Source: CAZMHL01 sp045605445
GTDB lineage: Bacteria; Bacillota; Clostridia; RGIG6154
Length of the DNA stretch: 64,000 bases
Assembly (NCBI GenBank): GCA_045605445.1
Contig: JAZUPZ010000044.1
Span: forward strand, 59,405 to 123,404
Direction: 5' to 3'
Within the stretch, counting starts at the first letter, position 1; every line of letters starts with the position of its first letter. Of the stretch, positions 34,058 to 41,336 are shown in pieces. The position numbers and the translations under genes are program-made. The notes under the pieces are model-generated. The model was given only the letters and a program-made list of their open reading frames with translations. It ran no database searches and was not told the origin of the DNA.

Positions 34058-34927
34058 ATGTTGGTTACAATGAAAGAAATGCTTGAGGATGCAAGAAAAA
34101 ATCATTATGCAATTCCGGCTTTTGACGTAAGTAACTATGAAATGATGAAAGCGGTTCTTGAAACCTGCGAAGAGGAAAAGTCTCCGGCGCTTCTTATGGG
34201 GCTGGGGGTTGACCTTGAAGGAAAAAATCTTAATTTGCTTACCTCGATGGTTAAAGGCTCCTCCGACTTTTTCAAAGTTCCCGTTTGCTTCCATCTTGAC
34301 CATGCAACCGATTTTGAATTTATAAAAGCGGCGATTGATGCAGGCTTCAGCTCTGTTATGTACGACGGCTCCGTGCTTCCCTTTGATGATAATGCAAAGA
34401 AAACCGCCGAGGTTGTAAAACACGCTCATTCAAAGGGCGTTACCGTTGAGGCGGAGCTTGGCCACGTTGGTAATGCAAGTGTTGGAAGCATCAGCGAAAC
34501 CGGCGCAGATACCGATCCGGGCGAAAGTCTTACTGTTCCTGAAGAGGTTGCAAAATTTGTAGAAATTACAGATGTCGATGCTCTTGCAGTAGCAATCGGC
34601 ACATCACACGGGGTATATCAGAAAACTCCCGAGCTTCGAATTGACAGGCTCGACGAAATAACCGCCCTTTGCAACAGACCGCTTGTTCTTCATGGCGGAA
34701 GCGGAACTCCTGATGACCAGATGCAGAATGCTATCCGTCACGGTATAACTAAAATAAACATTTATTCCGATGTGCTCTACGCGCTTAATAAAGGGCTTAA
34801 GGATACTCTTAACAGCGTGACAAATCCTTCAACCTGGCCTTTCCTTGTGTATGAAAGCTCAATGAAAATGATGAAGGAAGTTGTTCGTGAGAAAATAAGA
34901 ACCTTCGGAAGCAACGGAAGGGTGTGA
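34058..34927 (+). CDS. Class II ketose-bisphosphate aldolase
   Basis: The 289-residue zinc aldolase has HLDHATDFEFIKAAIDAGFSSVMYDGS (catalytic Asp and zinc His near residues 81-83), EAELGHVGN with the metal-linked glutamate, GTSHGVYQ and LVLHGGSGTPDDQ for phosphate binding, and NIYSD. This matches the FbaA/GatY/KbaY/IolJ group that cleaves fructose- or tagatose-bisphosphate-type ketoses. The neighbouring SorC regulator and dehydrogenase argue for a dedicated sugar pathway over central glycolysis. AAGGAG precedes the ATG. Confidence 0.88.
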   Translation: MLVTMKEMLEDARKNHYAIPAFDVSNYEMMKAVLETCEEEKSPALLMGLGVDLEGKNLNLLTSMVKGSSDFFKVPVCFHLDHATDFEFIKAAIDAGFSSVMYDGSVLPFDDNAKKTAEVVKHAHSKGVTVEAELGHVGNASVGSISETGADTDPGESLTVPEEVAKFVEITDVDALAVAIGTSHGVYQKTPELRIDRLDEITALCNRPLVLHGGSGTPDDQMQNAIRHGITKINIYSDVLYALNKGLKDTLNSVTNPSTWPFLVYESSMKMMKEVVREKIRTFGSNGRV

Positions 34928-34931
34928 TAGT

Positions 34932-36170
34932 ATGAAAACAAGAGCAGTCCGTCTTTACGGCGAAAACGATGTAAGACTTGAGGAGTTCGAGCTTCGTCCC
35001 ATTACAGAGGGAGAAATTTTAATAAAAATTATTTCCGACAGCGTTTGTATGTCAACTCATAAAACAATTCTTCAGGGAGCGAAGCATTTAAGAGTCAGAA
35101 ACGATGTTGCAGAGCATCCAGCCATTGTGGGTCACGAGTTCTGCGCTGAAATTGTTGAAGTTGGCGACAAATGGAAGAACAAATTCAATGTTGGCGATAA
35201 AGTTGTTATGCCTCCCGTTCTTTCATATCTGGGCGGAATGGAAACAGTAGGCTACACCTTTGAGGAAATCGGCGGAGTTTCTACTTATTCTATTGTTTAT
35301 GAGCATATTTTAGATAATGATTTTCTTATAAAACTAAACAGCGATTCTTATTTTAACGGTTCTCTTATCGAACCCGCTTCCTGCGTAATAAGAGGCTATA
35401 AAGCAAACTTCCATCTTGATGAAGATTTTAACTGTATCCCCGGAATTAAAGAGGGCGGAAGGGTTGCAATTCTTGCAGGCTGCGGACCTATGGGGCTTGT
35501 GGCAATTGATATTGCCCTTCACGGAAGCGTAAAGCCTTCAATTGTAGTTGTAACCGACCTTGATCAGTCAAGACTTGACAGAGCGGCTTCCATTTTCTCG
35601 CCCGAGAAGGCGGCAGAAGATGGAATTAAGCTTGTTTTTGCCAACACCTCCGACAAGGACGAGCTTATGGAAATTTCAGAAGGCAAAGGCTTTGACGATG
35701 TTTTTGTTTATGCTCCGGTTCCGGCGGTTGTTGAGCTTGGCGATGCAATCTTAGGCTTCGACGGTTGCCTTAACTTCTTCGCAGGTCCTCTTGATAAAAA
35801 TTTCAGCGCAAGCTTTAATTTTTATAATGTTCATTATGCTCAGCATCACGTTGCGGGCACAAGCGGAAGTACGGCAGGGGATATGAAGGATATTGTTAAC
35901 CTTATCGGAGAAAAACGTATAGACCCGTCGGTTATGATAACTCACATCGGCGGAATTGATGCGGCAATTGATACAACGGTAAATCTTCCGAAAATTCCCG
36001 GCGGTAAAAAGCTTATTTATACTCATATCGAGCTTCCTCTTACCGCTCTTTCAGATTTTGAAAAGCTTGGCGAAACCGACGAAAGATTTAAAACCCTTGA
36101 CAAGCTTGTTAAAGAACACAACGGCCTCTGGAACACGGAAGCGGAAAAATATCTGCTTGCTAATTTCTAA
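34932..36170 (+). CDS. Zinc-type dehydrogenase resembling L-sorbose-1-phosphate reductase
   Basis: The 412-residue medium-chain dehydrogenase begins MKTRAVRLYGENDVRLEEFEL. It has a GroES-like domain (GHEFCAEIVEVGDKW) and a Rossmann domain (GGRVAILAGCGPMGLVAIDIA). Length, the VCMSTHK segment at the usual zinc-cysteine position and the order of motifs resemble L-sorbose-1-phosphate reductases (SorE type), which convert ketose-1-phosphate to hexitol-6-phosphate. It starts 4 bp after the aldolase stop. No phosphotransferase or kinase gene is next to the pair, so the entering sugar is unknown. Confidence 0.75.
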   Translation: MKTRAVRLYGENDVRLEEFELRPITEGEILIKIISDSVCMSTHKTILQGAKHLRVRNDVAEHPAIVGHEFCAEIVEVGDKWKNKFNVGDKVVMPPVLSYLGGMETVGYTFEEIGGVSTYSIVYEHILDNDFLIKLNSDSYFNGSLIEPASCVIRGYKANFHLDEDFNCIPGIKEGGRVAILAGCGPMGLVAIDIALHGSVKPSIVVVTDLDQSRLDRAASIFSPEKAAEDGIKLVFANTSDKDELMEISEGKGFDDVFVYAPVPAVVELGDAILGFDGCLNFFAGPLDKNFSASFNFYNVHYAQHHVAGTSGSTAGDMKDIVNLIGEKRIDPSVMITHIGGIDAAIDTTVNLPKIPGGKKLIYTHIELPLTALSDFEKLGETDERFKTLDKLVKEHNGLWNTEAEKYLLANF

Positions 36171-36177
36171 AAACAAA

Positions 36178-36203
36178 AAAGCTCTCATTTCTGAGAGCTT
36201 TTT
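36178..36203. terminator. Bidirectional terminator containing the SdpI-like stop codon
   Basis: AAAGCTCTCA and TGAGAGCTTT pair around a TTTC loop. The last three codons and the stop of the leftward gene lie within the stem. Confidence 0.82.
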
Positions 36204-36805
36204 ATTGTTTTAATAGAAAATACAGCTGAAACAATTCCATAGGGAATTAACGAGAAAAGCCAGATAACCGTAACAAGAGGAGGCAGGAAAATGGTAACAA
36301 TTGCGAAAAATCCCCATAAAACGGTTAAATTTCCGATAAATCGGTTAATTTTTCTTGCTTTGTCTGTTTCAATGTCGTAATTTTTAACATAGTCAAACTT
36401 GGGCAGATAGTTGCCGATTACAAGGAAAATTATTCCTACAATTAAAATGGCAGCTTTTCTTATGTCAATGCTCATACCTATGGCGTAGGTAAGGGTTATT
36501 GTCTGCAAAAGTATTGACATAATTGGAATTATCCATTTTGTTGCTCTTTCAAATTTCTTTCTCTCGCCATATTTTTTTGCATTTACGTCGTTAATAATAC
36601 AGCATATAACCTGTAAAAGCACCATTAACAGCGGCAGCCCGAAAACTGTAAAACCCTTTGGTGCAAAGTTATCCGGCTCGTTATAAAAATTAAAGTGAAT
36701 TGCTATATTGTCGGGCAAATCTTCCCATAAAACAACGCCAAGGAGTATTGGAAGCAAACACACAAGGCAGGTTATAATAAGACTTTTCCATTTTATAAAT
36801 TTCAT
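36185..36805 (-). CDS. SdpI-family membrane protein (DUF1648 + SdpI)
   Basis: The 206-residue protein has about six membrane helices. The DUF1648 signature lies in its first loop (LPDNIAIHFNFYNEPDNFAPKG) and the SdpI domain follows (about 110-200, GNYLPKFDYVKNYDIETDKARKINRFIGNL). In Bacillus, SdpI gives immunity to the SdpC toxin and captures the repressor SdpR at the membrane. Here the ArsR-type gene 2 bp upstream completes an sdpR-sdpI pair. There is no recognisable toxin gene, so it is an orphan immunity/signalling pair. Confidence 0.85.
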   Translation of the reverse strand: MKFIKWKSLIITCLVCLLPILLGVVLWEDLPDNIAIHFNFYNEPDNFAPKGFTVFGLPLLMVLLQVICCIINDVNAKKYGERKKFERATKWIIPIMSILLQTITLTYAIGMSIDIRKAAILIVGIIFLVIGNYLPKFDYVKNYDIETDKARKINRFIGNLTVLWGFFAIVTIFLPPLVTVIWLFSLIPYGIVSAVFSIKTIKSSQK

Positions 36806-36807
36806 TT

Positions 36808-37071
36808 TTATTTTCCTCCCAATGCATAAATCCAGGTTAATACCTCTTCAAATACAGAGGTGTTCAACTCGTAATAAATAAAGTTTTTGTATTTCTGCTC
36901 AGTTATAAGGTCTGCATTTTTCAGCTTTGAAAGGTGATAGGAAACCGTTGCACCTGTCAGGTCAAAATGCTCGGCAATTTCTCCTGCCGACTTTCTGCCT
37001 TCTCTTAAAAGCTGCAGAATGTCCCGTCTCGCAGAATCGGATATTGCCTTCAAAGTTTCGTTCATCCCCAT
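36808..37071 (-). CDS. ArsR-family autorepressor (SdpR-like)
   Basis: The 87-residue winged-helix protein begins MGMNETLKAISDSARRDILQLLREG and has the recognition helix LTGATVSYHLSKLKNADLI. There are no metal-binding cysteines, as in SdpR. I chose ATG 37071 because AAGGGG lies 8 bases upstream; a longer frame runs through the promoter. An 11-bp-arm palindrome (37091-37114) downstream of the -10 and a second, shorter one (37149-37166) upstream of the -35 are the likely autoregulatory operators. Confidence 0.85.
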   Translation of the reverse strand: MGMNETLKAISDSARRDILQLLREGRKSAGEIAEHFDLTGATVSYHLSKLKNADLITEQKYKNFIYYELNTSVFEEVLTWIYALGGK

Positions 37072-37090
37072 AAATTCAACCCCTTTCAAA

Positions 37091-37166
37091 CTATTTAGAA
37101 ACATTTCTAAATAGAATATATCACATTTTTTCTTGGTTGTCAACACTGTTTAGATTTTTTTCTAAA
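37091..37166 (-). promoter_or_regulatory. sdpRI promoter flanked by two TTTAGA-type operators
   Basis: Minus strand TTGACA (37138-37143), 17 bp spacer, TATATT (37115-37120). Palindrome CTATTTAGAAA-CA-TTTCTAAATAG is at 37091-37114, and TTTAGA-N6-TCTAAA is at 37149-37166. Confidence 0.75.
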
Positions 37167-37382
37167 TAGATGGCAAAAAAACAACACACAACCAAAGTTG
37201 AGTGTTGAAAATAACAAATAGTTTTTTATCTCTTTGAGTTCTTTGGCAAGCATTGCATAGTGTTCCATTACATTGACTAAGGTGTGACGTCGTTGGATTT
37301 TGTAAATACTTATTTAATACAGTGTGCGGTATTTTCTTTGCTTTTAGGATGATAAAAAGTACATTGAGGTGTACCTAAAATA

Positions 37383-37411
37383 TTGACAAACGACCTGTTG
37401 TGTGGTATACT
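37383..37411 (+). promoter_or_regulatory. Promoter for the HTH-Fic pair
   Basis: TTGACA (37383-37388), 17 bp spacer with TGTGG, TATACT (37406-37411). The 210 bp upstream (37170-37380) holds no clear gene, only a short hairpin (ACACAAC/GTTGAGTGT) and a GTACATTGAGGTGTAC near-palindrome just before the -35. Confidence 0.82.
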
Positions 37412-37448
37412 ACATAGTAGGATATTATATTGTTTCGGAGGAATCGGT

Positions 37449-37652
37449 ATGGCGTACAGTTATAATGGACTTTGGCACTTGCTTGTTGACAAAGAAATGA
37501 AGAAAACTGACCTTAAAGAGGTTGCAGGGTTAACCCCCTCTACTCTTGCAAGACTTTCTAAAAACGAGGAAGTCAGTTTAAAGGTCTTGAGTCGTATTTG
37601 TAAAGAACTTGACTGTAATTTTGCAGACATCATCGAATATGTTAAGGACTAA
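37449..37652 (+). CDS. Small Cro/C1-type HTH protein preceding Fic
   Basis: The 67-residue protein MAYSYNGLWHLLVDKEMKK is a minimal helix-turn-helix domain (TDLKEVAGLTPSTLARLSKNEEVSLKVLSRICKELDC), of the type often paired with toxins or mobile-element genes. ATG 37449 has CGGAGG upstream. It lies 12 bp before the Fic gene under one promoter, so it probably regulates the pair. Confidence 0.82.
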   Translation: MAYSYNGLWHLLVDKEMKKTDLKEVAGLTPSTLARLSKNEEVSLKVLSRICKELDCNFADIIEYVKD

Positions 37653-37664
37653 GGAGGTTGCATT

Positions 37665-38270
37665 ATGGCTTTAGAAAACAAACTCGGAATAATAGACTCT
37701 GCTGAATTGGCTCGTGAAGAAGAAAGAATCAGCAAGAAAAAGGCTGTGGAGCTTTACGATAAAGGTTTACTTGACGGACTTGAAGCAGGCAAGTTTTCTG
37801 CTTTGGCGTTCATTCATAAATACTTGTTTGATGAAATATATGATTTTGCAGGTGTAGTAAGAGACGTTAACATTGCAAAGGGCGACTTTAGATTTGCACC
37901 TGTTATGTATCTTGACAGTGCATTACAGCACGTTAGCGACATGCCTCAAACAACATTTGACGAAATCATTGAGAAGTACGTGGAAATGAATATCTGCCAC
38001 CCTTTCAGAGAAGGTAATGGACGTTCAACACGCATTTGGCTTGACCTTCTATTAAAAAAAGAACTCGGAATGGTTATCGACTGGAGAAAGGTTGATAAAG
38101 AAGATTATCTGATGGCAATGGAAAGAAGTCCTATAAAAGATATAGAAATAAAGCATATTCTAAAAAATGCTTTAACAGATAAAATCAACGATAGAGATGT
38201 TTACATGAAGGGTATCGACAACAGCTATCACTACGAAGGCTACACGGCATTTAAGGCTGAAGAATTATAA
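37665..38270 (+). CDS. Fic-domain protein adenylyltransferase with C-terminal inhibitory motif
   Basis: The 201-residue protein has the full Fic motif HPFREGNGRSTR (about residues 111-122), with catalytic histidine, phosphate-binding GNGR loop and final arginine. An IYDFAGVVRDVNIAKGDFRFAP flap region precedes it. Fic enzymes transfer AMP (sometimes other groups) to target proteins. Near the end, S187-YHY-E191-G192 fits the (S/T)xxxE(G/N) inhibitory helix. Such a C-terminal helix, as in Neisseria NmFic, defines class III self-inhibited Fic proteins. The target is unknown. AAGGAGG precedes the ATG. Surroundings suggest a mobile-element remnant. Confidence 0.88.
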   Translation: MALENKLGIIDSAELAREEERISKKKAVELYDKGLLDGLEAGKFSALAFIHKYLFDEIYDFAGVVRDVNIAKGDFRFAPVMYLDSALQHVSDMPQTTFDEIIEKYVEMNICHPFREGNGRSTRIWLDLLLKKELGMVIDWRKVDKEDYLMAMERSPIKDIEIKHILKNALTDKINDRDVYMKGIDNSYHYEGYTAFKAEEL

Positions 38271-38291
38271 TATATTACAAGTTGGTGTAAC

Positions 38292-38372
38292 ATGAGATAT
38301 TTAGGAAATAAAACATCTATATTGCAACATATAGAATCATTATTAAAAGATATGGTGGAAATTCGTAAATAA
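38292..38372 (+). pseudogene. Truncated D12-class DNA adenine methylase (first 26 codons)
   Basis: The frame MRYLGNKTSILQHIESLLKD matches the conserved start of Dam-type D12 N6-adenine methylases, whose next motif binds S-adenosylmethionine, but it ends at TAA 38370-38372. The remaining ~240 residues are missing. It follows the Fic gene by 21 bp, suggesting deletion within a former accessory module. Confidence 0.6.
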
Positions 38373-38662
38373 CTTTTCTGCAAGAGAAAAAATAGCTATG
38401 TTTCGACATAAAAATTACGGTACAGTCACAGGTACATTCGAAGTTGATTTTGAAAGAAATTTTTTGGAGTTAATTTCGGGGTGTGGTGGTTGTGTGGATT
38501 GAGAGTTGATTTTGTTTATAGACTGATATTCTGATACGTTCACCAAGCCGGTTATCAATACAACGGAGCATTTGGGTAAGAGTAACAAAGATTGTTTTTA
38601 ATGCTCTACATAGTGTATAAAATAGTGTAATTTGTGGCAAATTCGTGGCACAGAGGAAAAAG
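38373..38662. other. Gene-free remnant region between the Fic module and rpsI
   Basis: I see no convincing gene in this ~290 bp. GTGGCAAATTCGTGGCA at 38634-38650 is a short direct repeat, and the minus strand can read a short basic tail (CIDNRLGERIRISVYKQN). Both are compatible with the end of a tyrosine-integrase module or an attachment region, but this cannot be proven from sequence. Confidence 0.3.
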
Positions 38663-38694
38663 AAAACCCCGGAAACCTGAGTTTCTGGGGTTTT
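38663..38694 (-). terminator. Terminator of rplM-rpsI
   Basis: AAAACCCCGGAAAC and GTTTCTGGGGTTTT pair around CTGA (one mismatch). U-rich TTTTCTTTTT follows on the minus strand. Confidence 0.85.
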
Positions 38695-38707
38695 GTAGAT
38701 AAAATAA

Positions 38708-39103
38708 TTATCTCTTTGAGAACTGTGGAGCACGACGAGCTGCTTTGAGACCGTATTTCTTTCTTTCTTTCATACGTGGGTCTCTTGTAAGGAATCCTTC
38801 CTTCTTAAGAACTGCTCTGAATTCTTCATCAGCTTCAAGAAGAGCTCTTGCGATACCGTGTCTTGCAGCGCCTGCCTGACCTGTGAAACCGCCGCCCTTA
38901 ACGTTGATAATAACATCGAACTTGCCGAGAGTTTCTGTAGCAACCAATGGCTGTCTAACAATAACTTTAAGAGTTTCAAGTCCGAAATATTCGTCGATTG
39001 ATTTACCGTTTACAACGATATTTCCTTTGCCGGGTAACAGTCTTACTCTGGCAACTGAACTTTTTCTTCTGCCTGTTCCGTAAAGTGCTGAATTATTTGC
39101 CAT
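38708..39103 (-). CDS. rpsI: 30S ribosomal protein S9
   Basis: The 131-residue protein starts MANNSALYGTGRRKSSVARVRL and ends GLKAARRAPQFSKR, the invariant basic tail that reaches the P-site tRNA. FTGQAGAARHGIARALLEAD is also typical. It follows rplM by 14 bp in the standard rplM-rpsI operon. Confidence 0.97.
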   Translation of the reverse strand: MANNSALYGTGRRKSSVARVRLLPGKGNIVVNGKSIDEYFGLETLKVIVRQPLVATETLGKFDVIINVKGGGFTGQAGAARHGIARALLEADEEFRAVLKKEGFLTRDPRMKERKKYGLKAARRAPQFSKR

Positions 39104-39117
39104 TTTCCATTACCTCC

Positions 39118-39555
39118 TTATCTGATTTCTCTTGTCCATACTTCAGGTTTCTGAGCAGCATTGTCGTGTTCAGGACCTGCGTAAACTCTTAATCTTGTAA
39201 GAGCTTTGTCACCAAGTGTGTTGTGTGGGAGCATTCCCTTGATAGCCTTTGTCATAGCTCTTGTAGGGAATTTTTCAACCATGTGGCAATATTTAACTTC
39301 TTTGATACCGCCAACCCAGCCTGTGTGGTGATAGTATGTTTTGTTTTCAAATTTCTTTCCTGTTAATACAGCCTTTTCAGCGTTGATAACGATAACGTGG
39401 TCACCGCAATCAGCGTGAGGTGTAAAAGTAGGAAGATGCTTTCCTCTTAAGATAGCTGCTGCCTGAGCTGCAACTCTTCCGAGGGGTTTTCCTTCAGCAT
39501 CTATGATATACCATTTTCTTTCGATGTTTCCAGCATTTGCCATAAAAGTACGCAT
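39118..39555 (-). CDS. rplM: 50S ribosomal protein L13
   Basis: The 145-residue protein has RKWYIIDAEGKPLGRVAAQAA, GDHVIVINAEKAVLTGKK, YYHHTGWVGG and RAMTKAIKGMLPHNTLG, all characteristic of L13. ATG 39555 has AAGGAGG upstream. It leads the rplM-rpsI operon from its own promoter. Confidence 0.97.
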   Translation of the reverse strand: MRTFMANAGNIERKWYIIDAEGKPLGRVAAQAAAILRGKHLPTFTPHADCGDHVIVINAEKAVLTGKKFENKTYYHHTGWVGGIKEVKYCHMVEKFPTRAMTKAIKGMLPHNTLGDKALTRLRVYAGPEHDNAAQKPEVWTREIR

Positions 39556-39599
39556 AGAAAACTACCTCCTTAAATAAATTCTTTTCAAATCACCAGATT

Positions 39600-39628
39600 A
39601 TTGTAATACAACTTCATAACTTTGTCAA
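39600..39628 (-). promoter_or_regulatory. Promoter for rplM-rpsI
   Basis: Minus strand TTGACA (39623-39628), 17 bp spacer, TACAAT (39600-39605). Confidence 0.82.
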
Positions 39629-39697
39629 GCATATTTTTTCTGTTTTTCAAACAAACAAAGCAAAAACTCTTTTTTGCTCAATTTTTCTTTGTTTTTC

Positions 39698-40198
39698 TCA
39701 TTTTTGCTCACATTTAATTTTTCTTAATTTAAACATTTCCTTGAGTTTTTTTACTCTCGGACGGTTGTAACGCTGAATCATAAGGAAAGGAAGGTTGCCC
39801 AGAAAGTAAAGACAAGTGGCAATAATTCCGTAAACAAGATTGTCGTTCCATAAAATGAAAACGGGGGAAATAGCCATAAGAAAAATATGAGTTACCTCCG
39901 ACCTTAAGGTTTCAACAATAAACCTGTCAAGATACTCCTCCGATTTAACTTCCATATTATTAAGATGAAATCCTATTTTAACAATATTCGAAAACTGGGG
40001 AAGCTTGTCCTTCCATTTTGAAATTTTAAAATACTTTTCGTAAAATCTGCCGTTCTTTTCAAATTTAAAAGGTTTTAAAAATTTGTCGGCACGTTCAAAA
40101 ACCGAGGCGGGTATATAAGCAAAAACAATTCCCGCAATAACCCCAATAAAACAAACTCTCATAAAATTGGTAATAACGCAATTAAAAAACTCAATCAT
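39698..40198 (-). CDS. CrtO-like membrane acyltransferase homologue
   Basis: The 166-residue protein has an N-terminal membrane helix, a cytoplasmic FEKNGRFYEKYFKISKWKDKLPQF block and two further helices near the end. The FYEKxxKIxKWKDKLP wording resembles the glycosyl-4,4'-diaponeurosporenoate acyltransferase (CrtO) family of staphyloxanthin synthesis. No carotenoid genes are nearby, so the substrate is probably different. ATG 40198 follows GAAGGA. Its promoter overlaps the divergent one. Confidence 0.6.
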   Translation of the reverse strand: MIEFFNCVITNFMRVCFIGVIAGIVFAYIPASVFERADKFLKPFKFEKNGRFYEKYFKISKWKDKLPQFSNIVKIGFHLNNMEVKSEEYLDRFIVETLRSEVTHIFLMAISPVFILWNDNLVYGIIATCLYFLGNLPFLMIQRYNRPRVKKLKEMFKLRKIKCEQK

Positions 40199-40225
40199 TC
40201 TTTTTCCTTCATTTACAAAAAATTC

Positions 40226-40273
40226 TTTACACTTCGTAAAATATATGGTACAATAACAGTTAGAATTTGTCAA
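40226..40273. promoter_or_regulatory. Overlapping divergent promoters
   Basis: Plus: TTTACA (40226-40231), 17 bp, TACAAT (40249-40254). Minus: TTGACA (40268-40273), 17 bp, TACCAT (40245-40250). The two -10 elements share bases, so initiation should be mutually exclusive. Confidence 0.65.
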
Positions 40274-40301
40274 TAAACGATTTCGAAAGGAGAAATAACA
40301 A

Positions 40302-40601
40302 ATGGCAACAAAAAAAACTAAACTCGATGAGTTGATGTATAAAAACAGACCGCTGGTAAGACGCGGCAACGTAATGTACTACGGATTCCTGAACGATAAG
40401 TTCATAATCAAACTCGAAGTAAAAGATTCAGAAAAAGAAAACGATATAGAAATGGCAACAAAAGTAACTGTTCAGCTTACAACAAACAACACAAAGCTCC
40501 AGGGTAGCGAAAGAATGATCAAAAAATCCGAAAGAGAAGGTCTTTTCGCAGCTATCGACCTGGGAAATGTATGGCTTGAAGATATGCTCGACCCCCAATA
40601 A
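40302..40601 (+). CDS. Small conserved protein of unknown function
   Basis: The 99-residue protein (MATKKTKLDELMYKNRPLVRRGNVMYYG) is soluble, rich in lysine and threonine, and has no membrane segment. Beta-strand-like stretches such as KFIIKLEVKD and TKVTVQLTTN suggest a small barrel, and a helical end follows (EGLFAAIDLGNVWLEDML). AAAGGAGA precedes the ATG and it has its own promoter. I do not recognise a function. A three-unit hairpin array follows it. Confidence 0.75.
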   Translation: MATKKTKLDELMYKNRPLVRRGNVMYYGFLNDKFIIKLEVKDSEKENDIEMATKVTVQLTTNNTKLQGSERMIKKSEREGLFAAIDLGNVWLEDMLDPQ

Positions 40602-40610
40602 TACGGTAAA

Positions 40611-41001
40611 ATTTTGGTACACCGACCGCTCTTTTAAAGAGTGGTCTTTTGTTTTATGTCAATGCTCGAGTATAAAAATACACTACGCATTACCATAAAA
40701 CAAATCTACCTAAAATTTTCCTCGTCTTACAGACATTGGAATTTTCGTTATACCGACCGCTTTTTTAAGGCGGTCTTTTAAATAAGTGTGCTTTGCCGTA
40801 CAACAGTACTGTCTGCAGCACACTTATTTAAATCTAACCGAAAATTTTTGTGTCTTATAAAATATCGGAATTTTCGTTACACCGACCGCTCTTTTAAAGA
40901 GCGGTCTTTTGTTTTATGGCAATGCTCGAGTATAAAAATACACTACGCATTACCATAAAACAAATCCACCTAAAATTTTCCTGCGCCTTACAGACATTGA
41001 A
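40611..41001 (+). repeat. Three tandem ~130 bp hairpin units
   Basis: Units 40611-40740, 40741-40869 and 40870-41001 each begin ATTTTnGTTA(C)ACCGACCGC. Each has a terminator-like GACCGCTC...GAGCGGTC hairpin, a second long hairpin, and an ACCTAAAATTTTCCTCG-type linker ending ACAGACATTG. Units 1 and 3 share a nearly identical 51-base second hairpin (GTTTTAT...ATAAAAC). Unit 2 carries a different one with AAATAAGTGTGCT arms and a GCCGTAC...AGTACTGTCTGC loop. Sequence varies while pairing is kept. Confidence 0.75.
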
Positions 41002-41260
41002 ATTTTCTTCGTCTTTAGTTGCGACATCTTATGTATTTATATACACTTCAAGTCGCAGGTATAAAAATGTATTCAAAATTTTCTTACATTATATATAATG
41101 AAAGCAAACTCTGTCACAACAGAGTTTGTACCTGTTTTATTATTTATTCTTTATTATTTATTCTTCAAAATTGTTATATTCGTAATTTTTTTGAAATATT
41201 GAAAAAGGCTTTAAATAAGGGGTTTACAGGCAAATTGTTAAAAAAATGTTACAAAAATTG
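41002..41260 (+). other. Gene-free spacer with two hairpins
   Basis: This stretch holds a GCGAC...GTCGC hairpin (about 41020-41056), whose flanks repeat the AAAATTTTC wording of the tandem units, and AAACTCTG/CAGAGTTT (41105-41126). The rest is AT-rich. I see no gene. Confidence 0.5.
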
Positions 41261-41270
41261 AATAATTTCC

Positions 41271-41299
41271 TTGACATTTTATATATAATGGGTTATAAT
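41271..41299 (+). promoter_or_regulatory. Promoter for the NlpC/P60 gene
   Basis: TTGACA (41271-41276), 17 bp spacer, TATAAT (41294-41299). Confidence 0.85.
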
Positions 41300-41336
41300 A
41301 TACCCGTAACGAATTAACAAAGGAGTTATTTTTTTT

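Noticed and set aside
37140..37268. 42-codon minus-strand frame beginning MEHYAMLAKELKEIKNY upstream of sdpR
   Set aside because: It has no ribosome site and overlaps the sdpR promoter and upstream operator; it may be a tiny remnant, but I cannot support it.
38470..38733. 87-codon minus-strand frame before rpsI as an integrase end
   Set aside because: Only a short basic stretch hints at an integrase; the frame runs through the rpsI terminator and into rpsI, so it is not a real gene.
40611..41001. The tandem hairpin units as a CRISPR array
   Set aside because: Units are ~130 bp with internal palindromes and only three copies; there are no short identical repeats with unique spacers and no cas genes.
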